Of a stretch of 64,000 bases of DNA, positions 8,682 through 18,119 are shown piece by piece. The position numbers and the translations under genes were made by a program. Location: assembly GCF_050279675.1 (NCBI RefSeq), contig NZ_JBNNUK010000012.1, positions 62,001 to 126,000 on the forward strand, written 5' to 3'. Each line of letters opens with the position of its first letter. Within the stretch, counting starts at the first letter, position 1. Under the pieces are notes generated by a model. It made no database searches. It was not told the origin of the DNA and saw only the letters and a list, made by a program, of their open reading frames with translations. Origin of the DNA: Viridibacillus sp050279675 (GTDB lineage: Bacteria; Bacillota; Bacilli; Bacillales_A; Planococcaceae).

Positions 8682-9926
8682 TTACCTCTTCCTTTCAAGC
8701 CGATTTTTCCGTTTTTGTATGTCCGCAAGTCTTGAAGTTTTAGATTCCTTAGTCCACAGTGAGCTTTCGGTTACAAGCTTTAATGCTTGATTTGTCATTT
8801 CTATTGCAAACTCATAGTTTTTATCACGGTGTTCAAAAATTTTCGCTAGCTCAATGAGTGCAATAATTTGCTGCCTTCCTTGTAAATACGGTAAAGCTTG
8901 CTGAAATGACTTCCGTGCTTCTATATAATTCTGTTGTTTTTTTTGCTGAAAGCCTAGATGGTAATAAGCATTGGCTGCTTCTTCACTCGTATATTGATGC
9001 GTTACTTGCTGCAAAAGTTCCTCACTACGATCTATTTCTCTTAAGTCAGCATACCATTTACCAATGTTTGTATACGTTGTAGCCGATTCTTCTGCATTAT
9101 TTTCACAAAGTAAATTGGTCGCCTGCACATACAACGTTAATAATGACAATAAATCCCATTCATTATGCTGTAGTACTTTTAGTAAGGCATCAGGCTGTCC
9201 GCTTTTGACCGCGTCCAAATAAATAATCGGCGCTAAATAACCCGGCACATCGTCTTGACGAGTGAAGCCTAATTTTTCTTCTTCCACTTGAGTAAGTTTC
9301 ATACGTGCTATGTCATTTTTCCAAATACGTTTTGAGCCATGTAATAAATCGAGATGATCGTGCTCTTTTAATGGTGGTAGGTCTTTTTTGTTTAATGTCC
9401 AGCGAGTTTGTAACTGTGGCCAATCGAAACTTTTACCATTATACGTAATAATGGTTTTCCTTCCTTGCCAAAATTTCGATTCAAACAAAAATGCAACCTC
9501 ATTACTCGGATCAGCTAGTACATACTGCTTTAATGTAAAGCCTTCCTCAGACTCCTCAAGTAAACCATTCAAGAAAATATGAGTACCTACGCCTTTTAAT
9601 CCTGTTGTTTCAGTATCGTAGAATATAAGATTATTAGCATCCGTTAAAGATATAGGATGTGAGTTTTGTGTTTGTTGCCACTTTTCAAAAGCATCATATA
9701 ACTCTCCTAGATAAATGGCACCATGCTTATAATCAAGAGGATAATGCTTCTCTAATAAAAAGACTACACCAAAATCATTTTCTATCATTTTTAAACCAGC
9801 ATCTTGCCATATTCCTGCATAATCAGGAACGTCTGGCTTTAGAATTGGTTCTTTTTCTATTACCTGTTGTGTACTATTTTTCTTTAATAGTTTTTTCATT
9901 TGAAGTATTTTATTTTCATACGACAT
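8682..9926 (-). CDS. mrfB: RNase H-like exonuclease with TPRs, mitomycin repair factor MrfB
   Basis: YprB/MrfB acts with the MrfA helicase in an excision pathway for mitomycin C lesions in B. subtilis. The N-terminal half has a DEDD-type exonuclease fold: FYDTETTGLKG supplies the first D-x-E pair, TYNGKSFDWP and HNEWDLLSLLTL the later acidic residues. The C-terminal part (about residues 270-400) is helical with TPR-like repeats (YYHLGFQQKKQQNYIEARKS). The start is uncertain: MSYENK (9926) follows the mrfA stop by 1 base, while MINM (9935) would overlap it. Tight coupling to mrfA supports joint function. Confidence 0.88.
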   Translation of the reverse strand: MSYENKILQMKKLLKKNSTQQVIEKEPILKPDVPDYAGIWQDAGLKMIENDFGVVFLLEKHYPLDYKHGAIYLGELYDAFEKWQQTQNSHPISLTDANNLIFYDTETTGLKGVGTHIFLNGLLEESEEGFTLKQYVLADPSNEVAFLFESKFWQGRKTIITYNGKSFDWPQLQTRWTLNKKDLPPLKEHDHLDLLHGSKRIWKNDIARMKLTQVEEEKLGFTRQDDVPGYLAPIIYLDAVKSGQPDALLKVLQHNEWDLLSLLTLYVQATNLLCENNAEESATTYTNIGKWYADLREIDRSEELLQQVTHQYTSEEAANAYYHLGFQQKKQQNYIEARKSFQQALPYLQGRQQIIALIELAKIFEHRDKNYEFAIEMTNQALKLVTESSLWTKESKTSRLADIQKRKNRLERKR

Positions 9927-9927
9927 A

Positions 9928-12207
9928 TTAATCATCCAACTCTTCTAATAGAAATGATTTCAAAAAATTCAATACTTGGTTTTTACCTTTATCACTTAAA
10001 TCTTGTGCACCTATACAAGAAGGGCAACCATTTTGACATGGACATGCATCAACATGTTCAAACACATGCTGAATAAGTGGCTCCCAAATATCATACACCC
10101 TTTCGCTCAACCCAATGCCACCCGGATAACGATCATAAACAAAGAATGTTGGTTTCTCTGAATGCACCGCCTTCACTTGAGGTATGACATGGACATCACT
10201 GCGATCACTTTGAATGAATAATGGAATAAAACTGTTCATCGCAAACGCCACACCTGTCATAGCGCTTGTTAAATCATCTTCTGTCCAGTTTGTAGGCTGC
10301 TCAAATGATAACCAAGTAGAACTCGTATGAAGTTCTTCAGGCGGTAGATGAATTGGGCCAGAGCCAATATTATCATGTGAGTCAAATCTAATTTTCTTAA
10401 AAATAGTTGCAGTAGCCAGAATCATAACATCACCAAATGCTGCTTCTGCTTGGCCAAGATACTTTTGCTTATCCTCACTCATAACTTTTAATTCAACAGC
10501 TAGATTAGCATCTGTAAAATAATCAACATCCACTTCACGGACATAAGCTTTCTTCTCTTCCCAATCAAGTTTTTCTACCTGAAATTGCACACCTTGATGT
10601 AAATATATAGCTTCTTCATGAAGTAGTGTAAGCGCGCTATATCGATCCATTTCTCCAATTACACGAGTATTTGCGGGAATAGATTGATCTATGATGACGA
10701 CATTTTCTTGCGATGCTGAACGCAAACTAATTTCGTGTGCTGGGAAACTATCACTCATCCAATGCCACTGCTCGGACGTTTTTATAAGAACGCCTTCTTG
10801 TTGTAGATATTCCAATAACTCTTGAATCTCGAACTCTCCGTACATATCTGTCGTTTTAAAAGGCAACTCAAAAGAAGCACATTTTAAATGATCCATTAAA
10901 ATGAGCATATTGTCAGGATAAATACGGGCTTCTTCCGGAGAACTTCCTAATAAATAATTAGGATGATTTATAATGTATTGATCTAATGCGGTAGATTGTG
11001 CCACATAAACAATTAGTGCTGCATCTTGCCTTCTGCCTGCACGCCCTGCTTGTTGCCATGCACTCGCAATATTTCCAGGGTATCCCGTCATAATACAAGC
11101 TTGCAATTGACCAATATCAACTCCGAGCTCTAATGCATTCGTACTCACAACTGTTTGAATGGTGCCATCACGTAAACCTTTTTCAATTAACCTTCGCTCT
11201 GAAGGTAAATATCCTCCTCGATAACCTCGAATTGATTCATCTTGGATTTTCTTTTTCGTCAATTCCTTCATATACGTAACAAGCATTTCCACTCGCACAC
11301 GACTTTTAGCAAATATAATTGTTTGAATTTGTGCTTCATATAATTTTCTAGCTAAATCTCTCACTTCTAAAATAGCACTTCTTCGAACACCGAAAGTTGG
11401 GTGAATAATTGGTGGATTATAAAATAGGAATGTTTTTTTCCCGACAGGTGCCCCATTATCAGAAATTAATTGGTGTTTTGTGTTCGTTAGATTCTCTGCC
11501 AGTTCTTTCGGGTTTTTGATTGTCGCTGATGTACATATAAAGATTGGATTACTCCCATAAAAACGGCAAATACGTTGCAAACGTCGAATAACGTGAGCAA
11601 CATGGCTTCCAAATACTCCTTTATATGTATGCAACTCATCCAGGACAATATACTTTAAATTTTCAAATAGCGAAACCCATTTCGTATGATGAGGTAATAT
11701 CCCTGAATGTAACATATCGGGATTAGTCATAACAATATGACCAGCCTTACGAACCTTCTGACGTATGCCAGGTGAAGTATCTCCGTCATATGTGAAGCTT
11801 AAAACTTCCTCTCCACTTTGCTCTATCAACTCATTCAAATCACTTTTTTGATCTTGTGCAAGAGCTTTTGTCGGGAATAGATACAGGGCACGTGAGGCTT
11901 TATTTTCTAGAATAGCTTGTAAAACGGGTAAATGATAGCAGAGGGATTTTCCAGAGGCAGTTGGTGTGACGGCCGTAAAAGATTGCCCAGTAGTCGCATA
12001 ATCGAATGCTTCTCTTTGATGCGAGTAAAGCTGATTAATACCACGCTTTTGTAAAGCTTTTACTAAAGAAGGGTGTAATTTGTCGGAAAAAGGAACGAGC
12101 TTTGCTTGCTTGGCATCAATTGTATGTCGGTGCTCAATTCTCTCCATCATTTCCGGATACTGTTGCCACTCTGCTAATAGCTCATCAATCGTTTTTTTCT
12201 GCAACAT
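9928..12207 (-). CDS. mrfA: DEAD/DEAH-box helicase MrfA (YprA) with DUF1998
   Basis: A superfamily 2 helicase of about 759 residues. Motif I is TPTASGKSLCYHLP, motif II is LDELHTYKG, and motif VI is QQAGRAGRRQDAALIVYVAQ. The C-terminal DUF1998 region has a four-cysteine cluster (CPCQNGCPSC) as in MrfA, probably a metal site. In B. subtilis it unwinds DNA near interstrand or intrastrand mitomycin damage, partnered with MrfB. The start was chosen at MLQKKTIDE because GAGGATGG lies suitably upstream; an in-frame start at 12225 also exists. It overlaps the end of the yppE-like gene, so these are co-transcribed. Confidence 0.9.
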   Translation of the reverse strand: MLQKKTIDELLAEWQQYPEMMERIEHRHTIDAKQAKLVPFSDKLHPSLVKALQKRGINQLYSHQREAFDYATTGQSFTAVTPTASGKSLCYHLPVLQAILENKASRALYLFPTKALAQDQKSDLNELIEQSGEEVLSFTYDGDTSPGIRQKVRKAGHIVMTNPDMLHSGILPHHTKWVSLFENLKYIVLDELHTYKGVFGSHVAHVIRRLQRICRFYGSNPIFICTSATIKNPKELAENLTNTKHQLISDNGAPVGKKTFLFYNPPIIHPTFGVRRSAILEVRDLARKLYEAQIQTIIFAKSRVRVEMLVTYMKELTKKKIQDESIRGYRGGYLPSERRLIEKGLRDGTIQTVVSTNALELGVDIGQLQACIMTGYPGNIASAWQQAGRAGRRQDAALIVYVAQSTALDQYIINHPNYLLGSSPEEARIYPDNMLILMDHLKCASFELPFKTTDMYGEFEIQELLEYLQQEGVLIKTSEQWHWMSDSFPAHEISLRSASQENVVIIDQSIPANTRVIGEMDRYSALTLLHEEAIYLHQGVQFQVEKLDWEEKKAYVREVDVDYFTDANLAVELKVMSEDKQKYLGQAEAAFGDVMILATATIFKKIRFDSHDNIGSGPIHLPPEELHTSSTWLSFEQPTNWTEDDLTSAMTGVAFAMNSFIPLFIQSDRSDVHVIPQVKAVHSEKPTFFVYDRYPGGIGLSERVYDIWEPLIQHVFEHVDACPCQNGCPSCIGAQDLSDKGKNQVLNFLKSFLLEELDD

Positions 12208-12565
12208 GTTGTTCACCATCCTCACGCAAATAGCGTAAAAAAGTTTCTAATGTATATTTCACCGATTGTATAGATTGATAAAATCGTTTTTTACTCGTTG
12301 TTTTATAAAAAGACTGCACCACAAATTGATCCATCGCATCTAGCGCATTATCAATTTGTGTTTTGTGCATATATTTAGGTTTATTTAATAGTATCCATTT
12401 CTCAGACTCTGACTGCCAAGTTACTAATATTGCATGCCAAGCATCAGCATGTGGTTTAACTTCAAGAAAAAAATCTGGAGATGTGTCCTCCTCTCGCATA
12501 CGTAAAAATCGTTGCCAACATGCATCGCATTCTTTTAATAATTTTTCTGTGGTAGATAATAGCAT
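12185..12565 (-). CDS. yppE: YppE family (DUF1798) protein
   Basis: A 126-residue acidic helical protein with the pattern of DUF1798/YppE: an N-terminal TEKLLKECDACWQRFLRMREE helix, the KPHADAWHAILVTWQ segment and a C-terminal long helix. The function is unknown. It sits directly upstream of mrfA, as in the B. subtilis ypp cluster, and its last codons overlap the mrfA frame, including the chosen mrfA start. No membrane segment or catalytic motif is seen. The family assignment rests on pattern plus synteny. Confidence 0.75.
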   Translation of the reverse strand: MLLSTTEKLLKECDACWQRFLRMREEDTSPDFFLEVKPHADAWHAILVTWQSESEKWILLNKPKYMHKTQIDNALDAMDQFVVQSFYKTTSKKRFYQSIQSVKYTLETFLRYLREDGEQHVAEKND

Positions 12566-12638
12566 TTAAACACACCTCCATTTTCATTTTAAGTATTCAT
12601 ATAATTTCAGTGTATCAAAATATCGGAAAAGAAACTAC

Positions 12639-12818
12639 TTATGCACGAACAAATATTCCTTTAGATTGTTTTTCAAGATTACTTAGGCGGTGTTGAACTG
12701 TTGCAATGTCATTCATATGTTTTTGAATTCCGGTGTGACGTTCCACAGACATTTGTGCTTGTAGTAACTGATCGATTAATTCAAGTTGAGTAAGTAAATG
12801 AGATATTCTTTGCATCAT
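12639..12818 (-). CDS. Small coiled-coil protein of the ypp cluster
   Basis: A 59-codon ORF too short for usual gene finders. TAGGAGG lies 5 bases before the first of two adjacent ATGs and 8 before the second, so either may be used. The peptide begins MMQRISHLLTQLELIDQLLQ and ends with SKGIFVRA; leucine and isoleucine spacing predicts two amphipathic helices with little else. A good promoter lies just upstream. It holds the place of B. subtilis yppF, but I cannot confirm homology from memory. Confidence 0.7.
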   Translation of the reverse strand: MMQRISHLLTQLELIDQLLQAQMSVERHTGIQKHMNDIATVQHRLSNLEKQSKGIFVRA

Positions 12819-12843
12819 AATCGCCTCCTAGCGTTATGATTTC

Positions 12844-12872
12844 CTTATAAATTGAAATAATCCTTTCCACAA
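12844..12872 (-). promoter_or_regulatory. Promoter for the small ypp gene and downstream yppE-mrfAB
   Basis: TTGTGG (12867-12872) and TATAAG (12844-12849) on the minus strand are spaced 17 bases apart, about 26 bases upstream of the ORF start. Confidence 0.55.
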
Positions 12873-12922
12873 GACAAAACAAGTGCGAGTTCGATATAAA
12901 TAGAAAAAATCTCTGTCATTTC

Positions 12923-12931
12923 TGCTATAAT
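12923..12931 (+). promoter_or_regulatory. Extended -10 promoter for recU-ponA
   Basis: TGCTATAAT on the plus strand is a perfect extended -10 element about 48 bases before the recU ATG. The -35 region is poor. The promoter is divergent from that of the small ypp gene. Confidence 0.6.
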
Positions 12932-12978
12932 TTTTGTTCATAAAAATATGTTATTATTATTGTTAACGAGGTGGTCAA

Positions 12979-13581
12979 ATGGCAATTCGCTATCCAAACG
13001 GAAAAAAGTATACTCCACCAACTTCTGAAGTAAAAAAAAGGAGAATAAAGGATTATTCCTATAGCAATCGGGGCAAAACTTTAGAAGATGAAATTGATGA
13101 AGCAAATGATTTTTATTTACAAAGACAAATAGCAGTCATCCATAAGAAACCTGTTCCGGTACAAATCGTCAAAGTAGAGTATCCCTCAAGAAGTGCGGCT
13201 GTTATACGGGAAGCATATTTTAGAACACCTTCTACTACGGACTACAATGGTATATATGAAGGTTACCATATCGACTTTGACGCCAAGGAAACGGAAAGTA
13301 AAACATCTTTCCCTTTAAAAAACGTTCATCCGCATCAGGTTGAACATATGACAGTTGTTGCAAAGCAGCGAGGTATTTGTTTTCTATTAATACGTTTCTC
13401 TTCCATGGAACGTTATTTTGTAGTACCTTTAGAAATGCTGCAAAATGCTTGGACTAGAATGCTTACAGGTGGTCGCAAATCAATTTCTTTAGTAGAATTT
13501 GAGGAACAAGCAATTGAAGTAACACCAACTTATAGTCCACGTATCGATTATTTACAAGCAGTAAGTAAGATGCTGCCATAA
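12979..13581 (+). CDS. recU: Holliday junction resolvase RecU
   Basis: RecU cleaves four-way junctions late in recombination and helps segregate chromosomes. The nuclease core has the expected residues: GKTLEDEIDEAN with the catalytic glutamate, STTDYNGIYEG with the aspartate, and DFDAKETESK with the E-x-K pair. The basic N-terminus (NGKKYTPP...KKRRIKDYS) is a typical DNA-binding arm. Length 200 matches the family. GAGGTGG lies 7 bases before the ATG. ponA follows 35 bases downstream, the conserved recU-ponA pairing in Firmicutes. Confidence 0.96.
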   Translation: MAIRYPNGKKYTPPTSEVKKRRIKDYSYSNRGKTLEDEIDEANDFYLQRQIAVIHKKPVPVQIVKVEYPSRSAAVIREAYFRTPSTTDYNGIYEGYHIDFDAKETESKTSFPLKNVHPHQVEHMTVVAKQRGICFLLIRFSSMERYFVVPLEMLQNAWTRMLTGGRKSISLVEFEEQAIEVTPTYSPRIDYLQAVSKMLP

Positions 13582-13616
13582 ATTATGAATGTTTGTTAGA
13601 AAGTGAGGAGAATTTA

Positions 13617-16232
13617 ATGGGGCAAGAAATTAATTCTCGAGGACAAAGAAGAAAAATGCGCGATCAAGAAAAAAAGCAAAAAAAACCAATGAAAGTTTGG
13701 CTTAAACGTCTTTTAATAGCAATAGTATCCGTAGGTATTGTTCTATTTATTGCAGGCGCTACCCTATTTGCATATTATGCAGCTACCGCACCTGACTTAG
13801 ATGAAGAGTTACTAAAGGATCCTGTATCATCTAAATTCTATGATTCTGACGGAAAAGTATTTTATACGATGGGCTTAGAAAAGCGAGAACATGTAGCTTA
13901 TGAAGACATCCCTGAAGATATGAAAGATGCTATATTGGCGACGGAAGATGTTCGCTTCTTTAGTCACAACGGAATTGACTTTTATCGCCTTGGAGGTGCT
14001 ATTCTAGCCAATTTAACACAAGGCTTTGGTGCACAAGGTGCTAGTACATTAACACAGCAAGTTATTAAAAACACATTTTTACAAAATGAAAAAACACTTA
14101 AGCGTAAAGCACAAGAAGCTTATTTAGCTATCCAATTAGAGCGTGAGTACTCTAAAGAAGAAATTTTCGAAATGTACTTTAACAAAGTATTAATGTCCGG
14201 TCGTATTTATGGATATGGTACTGCATCAAAATACTTCTATGGGAAAGAGTTAAAAGATCTAAAACTAGAAGAAATGGCTCTTCTAGCAGGTATGTCACAG
14301 CTACCTAACGCGTATAATCCGTTCAAATATCCTGAAAATGCCGAAAAACGTCGTAATACCGTTTTAGGTTTAATGTATCAACACAAAAAGATAACAAAAG
14401 AGCAAATGGAAGAAGCAAAAAGTGTCGATGTTGAAGTTGGACTATTACCTGAAAACAAACGTAAAACAGTATCAACGTCAAAATATGATGCGTATATCGA
14501 TATAGTCTTAAAAGAGCTTGCTGAAAATGGGGATGGGAAGTCATTAGAAGAAGGGATTAATGTCTATACAACATTAGATTCTTCAGCTCAAAAAATTGTT
14601 GAATCTACTATGAATTCAGATATATTCCCTACAAAAGAGATTCAATCAGGGATGGCAGTAATTGATACTGAAACTGGTGCAATTGTAGCTGTCGGAGGTG
14701 GCCGTAATTATGGACCTGAACGCGGTTTAAACTATGCTGAGGCTATTAAAAACCAACCCGGTTCGACTATGAAACCACTAATGGACTACGGTCCTGCAAT
14801 CGAAAATTTAAAATATTCGACAGGACAAACCATAACGGATGAAAAAATGTTCTATACTGGTACTTCTAAACAAATTAATAACTTTGATAAATTATATAAA
14901 GGGGATATGACTCTTCGCGAAGCCCTTTATACTTCTCGTAACGTACCTGCTGTAAAACTTTTCAAAGAAGTGGGACCAGATAAAGCGAAGAAATTTGTCA
15001 ATAATTTAGGTATTGAAGCAGACGAAATTTATGAATCTGATGCCATCGGTGGTGGTAAAATCAGCTTATCTCCAATAGAAATGGCAGGAGCATATGCTGC
15101 ATTCGGGAATAACGGTATTTACACTTCACCACATTCAATTAAGAAAATTGTCTATCGAGATGGGAAAACAGCAAAATCATATACTCCAGATCCTACACCT
15201 GCTATGAATGATTACACTGCATATATGGTTACTGATATGCTACGTGATGTAGTTGGTCCAAAATACGGTGCATCTGGAACTACAGCAGCTATTCCAGGCT
15301 TAGATATTGCCGGTAAAACAGGTACAACAAACTATGGTGCAGATGAGTTCCAAAAATATAATCTACCTGAATCGGCTGTTCCAGATTCTTGGTTCGCAGG
15401 ATATTCAAGTAAGTATTCTATTTCTGTATGGAGTGGCTATAAAAACCGTAAAGATCCAATTACTACAACTGATGAACGATTATTGTCACAAAGATTATTT
15501 AAAACAGTAATGAGCCAAATTTCAGCGAATACAACAACACCAAACTTTAAAAAACCAAATTCAGTTGTAGAAGCTAAAATTGTGAAAGGTTCAAATCCGT
15601 TACAATTAGCAAGTTCAAGTACACCAGCAGATAGAACGTCCACCGAATTATTCGTTAAAGGAACAGTTCCTACAAATACTGCTCCTGTAGAAGAAGTTGA
15701 GAAGTTAGAAGCACCTACTAACTTAAAAGCAACATTCGACGAAGAAGCCAATGCAATTAACTTAACTTGGGCACATAAAGAACCTAAAGATAAGAGTGTT
15801 ACCTTCGAAGTTTCAGTGTCGGTAGATGGTGGTGGTGAACAAAAACTAACTCAAACGAGTGATAAGGCGTACACATATAGCACGCCTCAAGATGGTAAAA
15901 CATATGTCTTCTCAGTAATAGCAATTGCAGATAATGAGAAGAGTGAGGCTGTTTCGACATCGATTCAAATTCAGGCGGCACCTCCTGAAGAGGAAGTAAC
16001 ACCTCCTGAAGAAAATGAACAACCAGAAGTGCCTGAAGTACCTGTTGTACCAGAGGAACCTAATGAAGGTGATAATGGTACTAACAATCCTGATAACGGT
16101 ACACCACCTGTAGATAATACTGAAGGAATAAAACCTGATGAAGATGAAGAAGAAGTCGATACCAGTGGCACAAATGATGACCCTAGTAATGATAATAAAC
16201 AAGCTACAAACAGTAACGATCAATATCAATAA
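13617..16232 (+). CDS. ponA: Class A penicillin-binding protein 1 (PonA)
   Basis: A bifunctional peptidoglycan synthase. A basic cytoplasmic tail precedes one membrane helix (about residues 27-50). The GT51 glycosyltransferase domain has EDVRFFSHNGIDF and GASTLTQQVIKN. The transpeptidase domain has the SxxK serine in PGSTMKPLMDY, the SxN motif in TSRNVP and KTG in GKTGTT. A fibronectin type III-like domain (about residues 685-775) and a long Pro/Glu/Asn-rich tail follow, as in Bacillus PBP1. The start is MGQEINSRG, with GTGAGGAG upstream; a TTG 24 bases earlier is unlikely. Septal recruitment probably uses GpsB. Confidence 0.95.
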   Translation: MGQEINSRGQRRKMRDQEKKQKKPMKVWLKRLLIAIVSVGIVLFIAGATLFAYYAATAPDLDEELLKDPVSSKFYDSDGKVFYTMGLEKREHVAYEDIPEDMKDAILATEDVRFFSHNGIDFYRLGGAILANLTQGFGAQGASTLTQQVIKNTFLQNEKTLKRKAQEAYLAIQLEREYSKEEIFEMYFNKVLMSGRIYGYGTASKYFYGKELKDLKLEEMALLAGMSQLPNAYNPFKYPENAEKRRNTVLGLMYQHKKITKEQMEEAKSVDVEVGLLPENKRKTVSTSKYDAYIDIVLKELAENGDGKSLEEGINVYTTLDSSAQKIVESTMNSDIFPTKEIQSGMAVIDTETGAIVAVGGGRNYGPERGLNYAEAIKNQPGSTMKPLMDYGPAIENLKYSTGQTITDEKMFYTGTSKQINNFDKLYKGDMTLREALYTSRNVPAVKLFKEVGPDKAKKFVNNLGIEADEIYESDAIGGGKISLSPIEMAGAYAAFGNNGIYTSPHSIKKIVYRDGKTAKSYTPDPTPAMNDYTAYMVTDMLRDVVGPKYGASGTTAAIPGLDIAGKTGTTNYGADEFQKYNLPESAVPDSWFAGYSSKYSISVWSGYKNRKDPITTTDERLLSQRLFKTVMSQISANTTTPNFKKPNSVVEAKIVKGSNPLQLASSSTPADRTSTELFVKGTVPTNTAPVEEVEKLEAPTNLKATFDEEANAINLTWAHKEPKDKSVTFEVSVSVDGGGEQKLTQTSDKAYTYSTPQDGKTYVFSVIAIADNEKSEAVSTSIQIQAAPPEEEVTPPEENEQPEVPEVPVVPEEPNEGDNGTNNPDNGTPPVDNTEGIKPDEDEEEVDTSGTNDDPSNDNKQATNSNDQYQ

Positions 16233-16235
16233 TAT

Positions 16236-16281
16236 GAAAAGAGCAGCAATCTCCATTGGAGATTGCTGCTCTTTCTTTTAT
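16236..16281 (+). terminator. Terminator between ponA and ypoC
   Basis: AAAGAGCAGCAATCTCCA pairs with its complement to give an 18-bp stem with almost no loop, followed by TTTCTTTTAT. A-rich flanks make it usable for the convergent ypoC transcript as well. Confidence 0.92.
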
Positions 16282-16294
16282 ATAAATTTAACTG

Positions 16295-16648
16295 TCAATC
16301 CTTTTTAAGACGTAGACGAGCCATTCTCTTTTTCGTTTCAATAAACAATTCATCTAGTTGACGATAACATGCATACTGACCTGGTCTTCGTTTAATGAAT
16401 TGCAAACGTTCAGCACCATTTATCGGCAAAGCTTCATATTCATCGGATAGTTGAATACTCTCTAATGTAACATTAGAGGCTTTTATGATAAACGTTTCAT
16501 ACAAACCGATTCCTTTTTGCATTATATCTTTTGCTTTGCCATCACGGGCAGCATGTGAACTATGGATTTCCTCTCGTAATATCTCCCAGTTAGCTAGCCA
16601 TTGGTCAACTTGTTCTTTAGAAATAGCCTCTTTTCGGCATACTATCAT
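16295..16648 (-). CDS. ypoC: YpoC family protein
   Basis: A 117-residue soluble protein of unknown function with helical composition and a basic C-terminus (KKRMARLRLKKD). Its start overlaps the nth stop by four bases (ATGA), so it is translationally coupled to nth. This matches the nth-ypoC arrangement in B. subtilis next to ponA. The RRPGQYACYRQLDELF segment resembles the conserved part of YpoC. No catalytic motif is visible. Confidence 0.75.
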   Translation of the reverse strand: MIVCRKEAISKEQVDQWLANWEILREEIHSSHAARDGKAKDIMQKGIGLYETFIIKASNVTLESIQLSDEYEALPINGAERLQFIKRRPGQYACYRQLDELFIETKKRMARLRLKKD

Positions 16649-17304
16649 CGCTTAACAAGACCTTTCTTATCGCGTTTTTGCCCTTCTCTACAGACGTCAA
16701 AAAGTGGGCATACCTGGCATTGAGGATTCTGTGATTTACAGTGATAACGTCCAAAGAAAATTAACTGATGATGTGTTTTCGACCATTTTTCAATTGGGGT
16801 TTTTTTCATCACGGTTTCTTCAACTTGCAATACCGAATCTTTCCAACGACATAAACCTAATCGTTTTGCAACTCTTTCGACATGGGTATCTACCGCAAGT
16901 GCCGGGACGTCAAATGCGACAGACAAAACAACGTTCGCTGTTTTTCGCCCTACGCCCGGTAATGTAACAAGCATTTCCCTATTGGCAGGGATTTCACCAT
17001 TAAATTCTGTTAATAGAATATGGCACATCATTTGAATATTTTTAGCCTTACTACGAAATAATCCAATAGAACGAATATCTTGCTCTAACTCTTCTAAAGG
17101 TACCGCTAAATAATCTTCTGGCGTTTTGTATTTTTGAAACAACTTTGCTGTAACTTTATTAACTAACACATCTGTGCATTGCGCAGATAGTAATGTGGCT
17201 ATCGTTAATTCGAAAGGATTATCATGTACTAGCTCACAATGAGCATCCGGAAACATCTTTTCCATTTCCTCTAAGCAATAATCCCATTGTTTCTTCGTTA
17301 GCAT
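16645..17304 (-). CDS. nth: Endonuclease III (DNA glycosylase/AP lyase)
   Basis: Nth removes oxidised pyrimidines and nicks abasic sites in base excision repair. The helix-hairpin-helix with the catalytic lysine is LPGVGRKTANVVLS, followed by the catalytic aspartate in VDTHVERVAKRLGL. The C-terminal 4Fe-4S motif is C-x6-C-x2-C-x5-C (CKSQNPQCQVCPLFDVC). Length 219 is typical. AGGGGG lies 6 bases before the ATG. It is downstream of dnaD (10-base gap) and coupled to ypoC. Confidence 0.96.
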   Translation of the reverse strand: MLTKKQWDYCLEEMEKMFPDAHCELVHDNPFELTIATLLSAQCTDVLVNKVTAKLFQKYKTPEDYLAVPLEELEQDIRSIGLFRSKAKNIQMMCHILLTEFNGEIPANREMLVTLPGVGRKTANVVLSVAFDVPALAVDTHVERVAKRLGLCRWKDSVLQVEETVMKKTPIEKWSKTHHQLIFFGRYHCKSQNPQCQVCPLFDVCREGQKRDKKGLVKR

Positions 17305-17313
17305 GTGTACCCC

Positions 17314-18036
17314 CTATTCGCGTTCTTCTAACCAATTGTAGAATGGCACTTTTTTTGTTTGTTGTGGTTCAACCTGGGGTGGTTGTGGTCGTGTTGGTAA
17401 AGTATTTTGCCGGAAATTTTGCGCTAGTTTTTCGGCATCTTGAGGTGTTTTGACATTTTTCTTTTTCCATTCGAATAAAATCCGGTCAACATAACGTAAG
17501 CTTAGTTTTTGTGACAAAACAGCTTCAATTAATGCTTTGCGAATCACTTCTGGAGAATGACCATCTTGATCTAGCCACATTGAGATTGTTTCAGATTCCA
17601 TTGGTGATAGAAATCGTCCAAACTCTTGCTCAAATAAGTTGAACAGCTCGCCTTCTTTTAACTTCGAGCTCACCTCTACCTTTTTAACTGTTTTTTCCGT
17701 TATACAGTCGACTAGACGCACCCATAATGGCTGTAAATTAAAGGTTTCAAATAATACTCCAAGCTCGTCCACTTTTTGTAAAATTTCTATAAAACCTTTT
17801 TGCATTAGTCTTTGTAAACTCGAGGCTATTTCATCCTCAGTTAAATGCATTCTATTCGCTATATCTGTTGGTGTAGGAAATTTATTCCCGTCTTCATGAA
17901 ATGCAGTCAAATGCATAATAAGCATGGCATCTAAATCTTGGATGCCTAACTCCTTATAAAACTTAAAAAAAAGCTGAGAAATAGTAACATTTCCCTGCTC
18001 TATCCAAATTCGGAGTCGATCAGCTTCGTTCGTCAT
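17314..18036 (-). CDS. dnaD: Primosome protein DnaD
   Basis: DnaD acts with DnaA, DnaB and DnaI at oriC and in PriA-dependent restart. The N-terminal winged helix (about residues 1-100: PTPTDIANRMHLTEDEIASSLQRL) is followed by the DnaD/DnaB_2 domain (FEQEFGRFLSPMESETISMWLDQDG...SLRYVDRILFEWKKKNVKT), including the YxxxIL-type motif. Length 240 fits. GGGGAG lies 6 bases before the ATG. The gene lies downstream of asnS but is separated from it by the structured region described below, which ends in a hairpin. Confidence 0.95.
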   Translation of the reverse strand: MTNEADRLRIWIEQGNVTISQLFFKFYKELGIQDLDAMLIMHLTAFHEDGNKFPTPTDIANRMHLTEDEIASSLQRLMQKGFIEILQKVDELGVLFETFNLQPLWVRLVDCITEKTVKKVEVSSKLKEGELFNLFEQEFGRFLSPMESETISMWLDQDGHSPEVIRKALIEAVLSQKLSLRYVDRILFEWKKKNVKTPQDAEKLAQNFRQNTLPTRPQPPQVEPQQTKKVPFYNWLEERE

Positions 18037-18066
18037 TATCGAACTCCCCTTTTTTGTCTGAAAATT

Positions 18067-18104
18067 AACAAGAAGAATCGCAATAAATTGCGGTTCTTCT
18101 TGTT
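18067..18104 (-). terminator. Strong hairpin upstream of dnaD
   Basis: A 17-bp stem with one mismatch (AACAAGAAGAACCGCAA with TTGCGATTCTTCTTGTT) closes a 4-nt loop on the minus strand. Only a short T-run follows (AATTTT). It could terminate the upstream structured RNA, leak into dnaD, or protect a processed end. Confidence 0.65.
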
Positions 18105-18119
18105 AGGTGTTATTAATTG

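Noticed and set aside
15912..16256. Long open frames antisense to the PonA tail
   Set aside because: They mirror the repetitive Glu/Pro/Asn-rich tail of PonA and have no start signals.
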